From assembly GCA_044433365.1 (NCBI GenBank), contig JAWXTR010000096.1, positions 1 to 11,494 of the forward strand: a stretch of DNA of 11,494 nucleotides. The letters are read 5' to 3'. Of this stretch, positions 5,856 to 11,494 are shown one piece after another; position 1 is the first letter of the stretch, and every line of letters starts with the position of its first letter. The translations under genes and the position numbers were made by a program. Under the pieces are notes generated by a model. It was not told where the DNA came from and searched no databases. It worked only from the letters and a program-made list of their open reading frames with translations. The DNA comes from CAMQVM01 sp044433365. GTDB taxonomy: Bacteria; Bacteroidota; Bacteroidia; Bacteroidales; Rikenellaceae.

Positions 5856-8486
5856 ATGGAAATTCCAGCAAAATACGACCCTTCTTTTTGCGAAGATAAG
5901 TGGTATGAATATTGGCTTAAAAATGACTATTTTAGCTCTATACCTGATGAGCGCACACCTTACACTGTAGTAATCCCACCACCAAACGTTACAGGCGTAT
6001 TACACATGGGGCACATGCTTAACAACACTATTCAAGATGTGCTTGTAAGACGTGCTCGCATGAAAGGTTTTAATGCTTGTTGGGTTCCTGGTACCGACCA
6101 CGCATCTATTGCAACTGAGGCTAAAGTGGTTCAAAAGCTTAAAGCTGAGGGTATTGAAAAGGCGGATTTAACTCGTGACGAGTTTTTAAAACACGCTTGG
6201 GAGTGGAAAGAGAAACATGGTGGTATAATCCTCGAGCAGCTTAAAAAATTGGGTGCTTCATGCGACTGGAAACGTACTAGCTTTACTATGGACGACCACA
6301 TGAGTGAGAGTGTAATTAAGGTTTTTGTCGACTTATACGAAAAAGGTCTTATTTACCGTGGTGTTCGTATGGTAAACTGGGATCCAGAGGCTCTAACAGC
6401 ACTCTCTGACGAAGAGGTTATCCACAAAGAGGTAAATAGCAAGCTATATTACCTACGTTATATGATTGAAGGCTCACAGGAGTATGTAATTGTAGCAACT
6501 ACACGTCCAGAGACAATTCTTGGCGACTCTGCTCTATGTGTAAATCCTAACGATGAGCGTTACACAGCACTTAAAGGAAAAAATGTAGTTGTACCTATCG
6601 TTGGTCGCACAATTCCAGTAATTTTCGATGAATACGTTGATATTGAGTTTGGTACAGGTGCTCTAAAAGTTACTCCTGCACACGACGTAAACGACTATAT
6701 GTTAGGCGAAAAATACAATCTCGAAACTATCGATATTTTCAACGATAATGGTACAATTAACGATAAAGTTGGGTTGTATGTCGGCATGGATAGAGCGGTT
6801 TGCCGTGATGTTATTGCAAAAGATTTAGAGGCAGCTAACCTTCTTGAAAAAGTTGAAGATTATCAAAACAAAGTTGGTCTTTCAGAGAGAACCAACGCCG
6901 TTATCGAGCCTAAACTTTCGATGCAGTGGTTCCTAAAAATGGAAAACATCTCTAAGCCTGCTTTGGAAGCAGTTATGAATGACGAAGTTGCTTTAGTACC
7001 AGCAAAATTCAAAAATACATATCGCCACTGGATGGAGAATGTAAAGGATTGGTGTGTATCTCGTCAGCTTTGGTGGGGACAACGTATTCCTGCTTACTAT
7101 CTTCCAGAGGGGGGGTATGTTGTGGCTGAAACTCCAGAGGAGGCTCTTGAAAAGGCAAAAGAGAAAAGTGGCAACGCTGCTCTTACTATTTCAGACCTTC
7201 GTCAAGATGACGACGTACTCGACACTTGGTTCTCTTCATGGTTATGGCCAATATCTGTATTTGATGGTATCCGTAATCCTGAAAATGAGCAAATCCAATA
7301 CTACTACCCTACAAACGATTTAGTTACAGCTCCTGAGATTCTATTTTTCTGGGTGGCACGTATGATTATTGCAGGTTATGAGTATAGAGGTGAAAAACCG
7401 TTTAAAAATGTATACTTAACAGGTATAGTTCGTGACAAACTTCGTCGTAAAATGAGTAAATCGCTTGGTAACTCACCAGATCCACTTGATTTAATTGCTA
7501 AATATGGTGCAGATAGCGTTCGTATGGCGATGATGATGTGTTCGGGTGCTGGTAACGACCTTATGTTTGACGAATCTCTTATTGAGCAAGGGCGTAATTT
7601 TGGCAACAAAATTTGGAACTCATTCCGCCTAATTAAAGGTTGGGAAGTTGCGGATATTGAGCAACCAGAATCTTCAGCGCAAGCTATCGAGTGGTTTAAC
7701 AATATTTTAGACAAGAATATTATCGAAATAGAAGAAAACTTTGCCTCTTATCGCATCTCTGAGGCGTTAACTCAAATCTACAAATTATTCTGGGATGAGT
7801 TCTCATCGTGGTATTTAGAGATGATTAAACCTGCTTATGGTGAGCCTATTGATGCTAAAAGTTTGGCTTCGACAATCGAAATTTTCGAAAAACTTCTTCA
7901 TATTATCCACCCATTTATGCCATTTATCACCGAAGAGTTATGGCACTTTATTGCTGAGCGTAAAGAGGGTGAAAGTATTATGGTTTCACTTCTTCCAACT
8001 GCAACCTCTTTCAACGAAAATGTAGTTTCTGATGTTGAGCTTATAAAAGAGATAGTTTCGTCGGTTCGTAATATACGTAAAGAGAAAAATCTCCCTAACC
8101 GTGAGCAATTAGAACTTTATATTGTTGGTAATGAGTCGTATCCTGCAAGCTTTACAGCTGTTTTAATGAAAATGGCACAGCTTTCAAAGGTTGAGATTGT
8201 AGAGGAAAAACCAGAGGGAGCATCGGCTTCATTCTTAGTAAAAACTTCTCAATATTTTGTACCACTAGGCGAGGCAGTAGATGTTGAAGAGGAGATTAAA
8301 AAGCTAGAGGGTGAGCTTACTTACCTTGAAGGCTTCTTAAAATCGGTTGAGAAAAAGCTTTCAAATGAGCGTTTTGTAAATTCTGCTCCAGAAAAAGTTG
8401 TAGCTACAGAGCGTGCAAAAGAGAGTGATGCAAAATCTAAAATTGCATCCCTAAAAGAGCAAATTGCACAGTATAAAAGTTTATAA
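5856..8486 (+). CDS. valS: Valyl-tRNA synthetase
   Basis: This is a class I synthetase that joins valine to tRNA-Val in the cytosol and hydrolyses mischarged threonine. It has 876 residues, the usual size in Bacteroidales. The catalytic signatures are HMGH at 50-53 (after PPPNVTGVL) and KMSKS at 532-536. The inserted editing domain shows TTRPETILGD at 215-224 and FGTGALKVTPAHD at 265-277, with the conserved Asp277. An anticodon-binding region covers about 600-745, with HPFMPFITEELW as a landmark. The C-terminal 60 residues form the Lys/Glu-rich coiled-coil arm typical of ValS. The start MEIPAKYDP aligns with the family N-terminus. The gene appears monocistronic, with its own promoter, a leader holding a long palindrome, and a strong terminator directly after. 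I see no T-box. Confidence 0.98.
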   Translation: MEIPAKYDPSFCEDKWYEYWLKNDYFSSIPDERTPYTVVIPPPNVTGVLHMGHMLNNTIQDVLVRRARMKGFNACWVPGTDHASIATEAKVVQKLKAEGIEKADLTRDEFLKHAWEWKEKHGGIILEQLKKLGASCDWKRTSFTMDDHMSESVIKVFVDLYEKGLIYRGVRMVNWDPEALTALSDEEVIHKEVNSKLYYLRYMIEGSQEYVIVATTRPETILGDSALCVNPNDERYTALKGKNVVVPIVGRTIPVIFDEYVDIEFGTGALKVTPAHDVNDYMLGEKYNLETIDIFNDNGTINDKVGLYVGMDRAVCRDVIAKDLEAANLLEKVEDYQNKVGLSERTNAVIEPKLSMQWFLKMENISKPALEAVMNDEVALVPAKFKNTYRHWMENVKDWCVSRQLWWGQRIPAYYLPEGGYVVAETPEEALEKAKEKSGNAALTISDLRQDDDVLDTWFSSWLWPISVFDGIRNPENEQIQYYYPTNDLVTAPEILFFWVARMIIAGYEYRGEKPFKNVYLTGIVRDKLRRKMSKSLGNSPDPLDLIAKYGADSVRMAMMMCSGAGNDLMFDESLIEQGRNFGNKIWNSFRLIKGWEVADIEQPESSAQAIEWFNNILDKNIIEIEENFASYRISEALTQIYKLFWDEFSSWYLEMIKPAYGEPIDAKSLASTIEIFEKLLHIIHPFMPFITEELWHFIAERKEGESIMVSLLPTATSFNENVVSDVELIKEIVSSVRNIRKEKNLPNREQLELYIVGNESYPASFTAVLMKMAQLSKVEIVEEKPEGASASFLVKTSQYFVPLGEAVDVEEEIKKLEGELTYLEGFLKSVEKKLSNERFVNSAPEKVVATERAKESDAKSKIASLKEQIAQYKSL

Positions 8487-8493
8487 GTTGTAA

Positions 8494-8538
8494 AGGGAAC
8501 TTCTAAAATCTCTCAAAATTCAGAATTTAGAACTACCC
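8494..8538 (+). repeat. Short (about 45-bp) palindromic repeat after valS
   Basis: AGGGAACTTCTAAAATC at the left is an A end, and ATTTAGAACTACCC at the right is a variant B end. The middle, TCTCAAAATTCAG, matches the B-arm flank of copy 2 in reverse complement. It begins 8 nt after the valS stop and is almost the same as 2809-2853, consistent with a deletion derivative of the long elements. Confidence 0.75.
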
Positions 8539-8556
8539 AAACTATAAATAATAGCA

Positions 8557-8598
8557 GTGGCGAGTAGAACATCTAAGTTTTGCTCGTCACGTTTTTTT
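8557..8598 (+). terminator. Intrinsic terminator of valS
   Basis: A 14-bp stem (8557-8570 with 8577-8590, three G-T pairs) with loop ATCTAA is followed by G and seven Ts (8592-8598). It lies 70 nt past the valS stop and only 13 nt before the LysR-type start codon, so the downstream gene has almost no room for a separate leader. Confidence 0.85.
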
Positions 8599-8611
8599 AA
8601 AGCTTATCAGT

Positions 8612-9505
8612 ATGATAGAAGATTTTCGTTTAAAGGTATATGTGACAGTAGCACATACGCTTAGCTTTACAAAGAGTGCTTCGATATTGAATATCTCACA
8701 ACCTGCTGTTACAAAGCATATTAAAGAGCTTGAAAAATCGACCGAAAAGGCTCTGTTTTTTCGTGACGGGAATAAAATTTCACTTACCGCTTTTGGTAAA
8801 GATTTTTTGCAACAGGTCAAAAAAATTATTGACTCTTATGATAGTTTAAACAATTTTATTGACACTCAAACTGAGGAGTCAGCTGGAGAGCTAAATATTG
8901 GAGCGAGTAGCACAATTGCACAATATGTTTTACCCGAAATTTTAGCAAATTTTCAACGTCGTTACCCTCAAATTAAGATAAAAATGGTCAGTGGGAATAG
9001 CGAAGAAATATCGGAAAAGGTAAAAAATGAGAGTGTAGATTTTGCTCTTGTAGAGGGAAGCCACACAAACCACTCTTTTCATTACGAACACTTTTTAGAA
9101 GATGAAATTGTGGCGGTGACAGCCATTGATAATAATTTAAATGAGGTAAAAATCGATAATCTCTACAAAATTCCCTTGATTGTTAGAGAGGAGGGTTCGG
9201 GCACACTATCGGTCATTGATAAAGTACTATTACAACATGGAATTGTGCGAAAAAATTTAGATATTCGTATTCAGCTAGGAAGTAGTGAGGGAATTATTCG
9301 CTATCTATTGAACTCAAATTGTATGGCATTTATATCCATAGCAGCTGCTTACGAAGCACTAAAACTACAAAAATTAAAAATTGTAGATATAGATGGAATT
9401 ACCATAAAACGAAATTTTAGATTTATTTCGCTACATGGCAAAACCTCTCGTTTAAGCCGAATTTTTATCAATTTTTGCAAAAGCAAAAATAAAAAAAATC
9501 AGTAG
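8612..9505 (+). CDS. LysR-family transcriptional regulator
   Basis: This 297-residue protein has a normal LysR layout. A winged helix-turn-helix lies at about 3-62, with the recognition region SFTKSASILNISQPAVTKHIKELE. A linker helix follows, and a two-lobed effector-binding domain spans about 88-290, beginning GELNIGASSTIAQYVLPEIL. LysR proteins are cytosolic tetramers that switch neighbouring genes in response to a small molecule. Its start, MIEDFRLKVYVTVA, agrees with family N-termini. Proteins of this subgroup in Bacteroidetes often sit beside YeiH-type transporters (recalled, not checked), but none is present here, so neither target nor effector can be read from context. The sulfatase gene faces it tail to tail and does not share its promoter region. 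The TAG stop lies inside the terminator stem that follows. Confidence 0.93.
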   Translation: MIEDFRLKVYVTVAHTLSFTKSASILNISQPAVTKHIKELEKSTEKALFFRDGNKISLTAFGKDFLQQVKKIIDSYDSLNNFIDTQTEESAGELNIGASSTIAQYVLPEILANFQRRYPQIKIKMVSGNSEEISEKVKNESVDFALVEGSHTNHSFHYEHFLEDEIVAVTAIDNNLNEVKIDNLYKIPLIVREEGSGTLSVIDKVLLQHGIVRKNLDIRIQLGSSEGIIRYLLNSNCMAFISIAAAYEALKLQKLKIVDIDGITIKRNFRFISLHGKTSRLSRIFINFCKSKNKKNQ

Positions 9506-9534
9506 AAATTCTGAAATTTCTACTGACCTTTTTT
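9499..9534. terminator. Bidirectional terminator between the LysR and sulfatase genes
   Basis: A perfect 12-bp stem TCAGTAGAAATT (9499-9510) pairs with 9515-9526 around loop CTGA. On the plus strand CC and six Ts follow (9529-9534); on the minus strand eight Ts follow directly (9498-9491), so either converging gene can be ended here. The left arm contains the LysR stop codon. For the sulfatase transcript it comes after the long palindrome 9544-9708. Confidence 0.85.
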
Positions 9535-9543
9535 ACGAGATAA

Positions 9544-9708
9544 AGGGAACTTCTAAAAATTGGATTTCATCTGCTTTTCCATTTTGAAGTTTCATCTTTG
9601 GATTTTACAAAATGCTTACGTAGGCACCACTACGCTCACATTTTGCAAAATCCAAATCTAAAACTTCAAAAAGAAAAATCAAATAAAACCAATTATTAGA
9701 ACTCCCCT
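9544..9708 (+). repeat. Long palindromic element, copy 3 (A to B)
   Basis: This 165-bp palindrome has an A end at the left (AGGGAACTTCTAAAAATTGG) and a B end at the right. Arm pairs include TTTTGAAGT (9582-9590) with ACTTCAAAA (9663-9671) and AAAATG (9609-9614) with CATTTT (9639-9644). The apex is GTAGGCACCACTAC (9620-9633). It is closest to copy 1. It fills the gap between the converging LysR and sulfatase genes, ending 5 bp before the sulfatase stop codon. Confidence 0.9.
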
Positions 9709-9712
9709 AAAA

Positions 9713-11245
9713 TTATTTATTATCAACAATAGCATTAGGAGGAAGCGGAACATTATTAGTAGCTCTCCACTGTTTCATCTCAGAAAGCATTTTTTCAGCT
9801 ACATCTGCTCTGTCAGTTGCAATATTTGTCGTCTCCTTTGGATCAGCCTCTAGGTCGTAAAGCTCTACATTGCCAGTTGCTAAGAATTGAATCAACTTAT
9901 ATTTACCTTGGCGCATAGCAGTACAAGTACCATCTAAACCAACGCTATTTAGCTGCCAGAAAATAGGACGCTCTTTAAGTTCTGGTGTATCGCCCATAAA
10001 TAGAGGAGTAAGAGATTTACCATCTAAAATTCCATTATAATTATTGATACCAGCCATATCCAAGAAAGTAGGGAAATAGTCAAGAATATGAATAGGTACA
10101 TCTGTTCTACGAGCGTTTACATGCTCAGGCCAGTGAACAAAGGTAGGAACACGCACACCACCCTCATAAATAGAGCGTTTTTTAGAGCGAAGCAGGTTGT
10201 TACCACCCACATTATAACCATTATCAGAAGAGAATACAATAATTGTATTTTTGTCAAGTCCATTATCTTTAAGGAAATTAACTAGCTTGCCAAAATTATC
10301 GTCAAGCGACTCAACCATAGTTGCATAAGCAGCAATATCCTCTTTGCGCTTGCCCTCACCAACTCCTTGACCCAATTTTTCATCACCCTCTTTGTTCATA
10401 TACTTTTCAAGAAGCTCGTCGCTACGACTTACAACAGGACGATGAACAGTATAGTAGTGAAGATTTACGAAGAATGGCCCATCTTTATGCTCTTGCATAA
10501 ATTCGATAGCATCATCAGTCAATCTGTCGGTCAACCACTCATCCGAATCTTTTTTCTCAATAAATGGATTTGAAAGAGGAGCACGATATCCGCCAGTATA
10601 GCTCTTATAACCACCCTCTTCATAGGCAGGGTCACCTTTAAACGAACCACCTACATTTTTCAAAAATCCACGACCCTCTGGATAATATTTCATCTTAATA
10701 TCACCCTCTTTATGGCGTGCAACCCAGCTATAGTCGCCAGCAGCAGGCTGTTTTAGAGGTTCGGTAAGAGGAAATTCTAAGCTATTTTCTAAATCTGGAT
10801 ATGGACCCACAACGTGCCACTTACCAAGATGTATAGACTCATAACCAGCCTTGGCTAACTGCTCACTATAGAAAGGATAATCAGTTGATACAGTCCAACG
10901 AGAGAAGATACTTTCGTTAGCACTACCCTTTTCAAGAGCTGGAACATTGTAGACACCTGTACGGAACGACTGTTGACCAGTAAAAAGAGCAGTACGTGAT
11001 GGCGAACTTGTAGGATAGGTGTAAGAATTTTGAAAAATCAAACTTTGCGCAGCTACCGAGTCGATAGTTGGAGTTTCGTAGTAAGTAGAACCATTAAAAC
11101 CAACATCAGCAAAACCTAAATCATCGACAAATACAAAAAGTATATTCGGACGCTCATTAGGTGTGCTCTCAGTTTGAGTTTGACACGATGCAAGTGCTAC
11201 AGAAGCAGCAGCAAAAGGGAATAGTTTGGTAAAATTTTTTCTCAT
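9713..11245 (-). CDS. Sulfatase lipoprotein (Ser-type, formylglycine-dependent)
   Basis: This 510-residue member of the alkaline-phosphatase-like S1 sulfatase family hydrolyses sulfate esters; the substrate is probably a host or algal glycan but cannot be read from the sequence. Residues 1-20 form a signal peptide ending LASC, a classic lipobox, so the protein is anchored by Cys21. The metal-site pair Asp41-Asp42 lies in FVDDLG. The active-site signature is SSPSRTALFTG, with Ser80 to be oxidised to formylglycine; a serine here implies maturation by a radical-SAM anSME enzyme, not encoded in this window. LGKWH at 140-144, His268 in TVHRP, and Asp341-Asn342 in SSDNG supply the other expected catalytic and calcium ligands. 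The C-terminal subdomain ends with the typical YDLEADPKETTN. No SusC/SusD pair or other sulfatase accompanies it. It is complete and convergent with the LysR gene. Confidence 0.93.
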   Translation of the reverse strand: MRKNFTKLFPFAAASVALASCQTQTESTPNERPNILFVFVDDLGFADVGFNGSTYYETPTIDSVAAQSLIFQNSYTYPTSSPSRTALFTGQQSFRTGVYNVPALEKGSANESIFSRWTVSTDYPFYSEQLAKAGYESIHLGKWHVVGPYPDLENSLEFPLTEPLKQPAAGDYSWVARHKEGDIKMKYYPEGRGFLKNVGGSFKGDPAYEEGGYKSYTGGYRAPLSNPFIEKKDSDEWLTDRLTDDAIEFMQEHKDGPFFVNLHYYTVHRPVVSRSDELLEKYMNKEGDEKLGQGVGEGKRKEDIAAYATMVESLDDNFGKLVNFLKDNGLDKNTIIVFSSDNGYNVGGNNLLRSKKRSIYEGGVRVPTFVHWPEHVNARRTDVPIHILDYFPTFLDMAGINNYNGILDGKSLTPLFMGDTPELKERPIFWQLNSVGLDGTCTAMRQGKYKLIQFLATGNVELYDLEADPKETTNIATDRADVAEKMLSEMKQWRATNNVPLPPNAIVDNK

Positions 11246-11265
11246 AGTTTGTAGGGATAAATTTT

Positions 11266-11306
11266 GGGAGTCCTAAATTCATAATTTTAAGAATTTAACA
11301 ATTCCC
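11266..11306. repeat. Short palindromic repeat upstream of the sulfatase gene
   Basis: GGGAGTCCTAAATTC (11266-11280) pairs with GAATTTAACAATTCCC (11291-11306) around loop ATAATTTTAA. Size and end sequence resemble the 45-bp repeats at 2809 and 8494, with more divergence. It starts 21 bp upstream of the sulfatase start codon and should be in its mRNA leader. Confidence 0.6.
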
Positions 11307-11317
11307 TTAAATAAAAA

Positions 11318-11361
11318 TTGGAGATATTTACAAAACTACAAAATTTTGCGAATATCTCCAA
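11318..11361. repeat. Diverged palindrome related to the long elements
   Basis: TTGGAGATATT..CAAAA (11318-11335) pairs with 11344-11361 around an 8-nt loop. The adjoining CCAAATCTAAAGCCTT (11359-11374) is the same B-arm box found in copy 2 (AAGGCTTTAGATTTGG, 5711-5726). It looks like a shortened, diverged member of the family that has lost the GTAG...CTAC apex. It joins directly onto the window-bracketing inverted repeat. Confidence 0.6.
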
Positions 11362-11362
11362 A
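11331..11362 (-). promoter_or_regulatory. Candidate sulfatase promoter inside a repeat
   Basis: On the minus strand TTTG (11362-11359), a 20-nt spacer and TAGTTTTG (11338-11331) match the Bacteroidetes primary promoter pattern exactly. Transcription would begin near 11324, giving a leader of about 80 nt that includes the short palindrome 11266-11306. Both boxes fall within the diverged palindrome 11318-11361 and its edge. Confidence 0.55.
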
Positions 11363-11372
11363 TCTAAAGCCT

Positions 11373-11485
11373 TAAGTAGAGTAAAATAATTATTGGTGTA
11401 TTTTTAAAAGTGCTATTGGAGATGAGATTTTTTGCTATTGAATCGAAAATATAGTGGTTCTATATTGAGATTTAATAGTGAAAAA
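11373..11485. repeat. Right copy of window-bracketing inverted repeat
   Basis: This is the reverse complement of bases 1-113 with two mismatches that I count. Inward of 11373 the two copies differ completely: here the neighbour is a CCTT/AAGCCTT repeat arm, on the left it is a B-type end. Outward, the comparison is limited by the window start, so the repeat may be longer. Confidence 0.9.
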
Positions 11486-11494
11486 TATCGCTCC

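Noticed and set aside
1..11494. Terminal redundancy of a circular replicon or phage
   Set aside because: The end repeats are inverted, not direct, and the genes between them are ordinary chromosomal functions.

Overview
The window looks like chromosomal DNA of an AT-rich member of the Bacteroidales. This rests on Bacteroidetes-type -7 promoter boxes (TAnnTTTG) upstream of several genes, a NigD-like lipoprotein, a Ser-type (anaerobically matured) sulfatase lipoprotein, and ValS and Lon proteins of Bacteroidales length and style. No rRNA, tRNA, CRISPR array, transposase or phage gene was seen.

Layout. A secreted beta-propeller-like lipoprotein (218-1150, +) is followed by a very basic 61-residue protein of unknown function with its own promoter (1253-1438, +). 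A 578-bp gene-free stretch then holds a nest of palindromes (1547-1930) and a bidirectional hairpin terminator. A minus-strand pair follows: lon (2899-5334) with the NigD-like lipoprotein gene (2017-2754) downstream of it. A divergent intergenic region of about 520 bp carries the lon promoter (minus) and the valS promoter (plus). valS (5856-8486, +) ends in a strong terminator, and a LysR-type regulator (8612-9505, +) starts 13 nt past its T tract. The regulator converges on a sulfatase lipoprotein gene (9713-11245, -), with a bidirectional terminator and a long palindrome between the two stops.

The genes are mostly unrelated housekeeping or cell-envelope functions and do not form one pathway. 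What ties the window together is a dispersed family of palindromic repeats in almost every gap. Three long copies of 163-165 bp (1657-1819, 5669-5833, 9544-9708) have two distinguishable ends: A, GGGAACTTCTAAAA, and B, GGGGAGTTCTAA. Their apex is conserved (GTAGrmrCCrCTAC), and their arms have changed in concert between copies so that pairing is kept. About 45-bp internally deleted relatives lie at 2809-2853, 8494-8538 and probably 11266-11306; end remnants lie near 1177, 2003 and 111. The first long copy sits inside a larger palindrome, the second sits in the valS leader between promoter and start codon, and the third lies between converging genes. A diverged relative supplies a good promoter candidate for the sulfatase gene.

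The first 113 bases recur, inverted and nearly identical (111 of 113), at 11373-11485, so the whole set of genes is bracketed by an inverted repeat.
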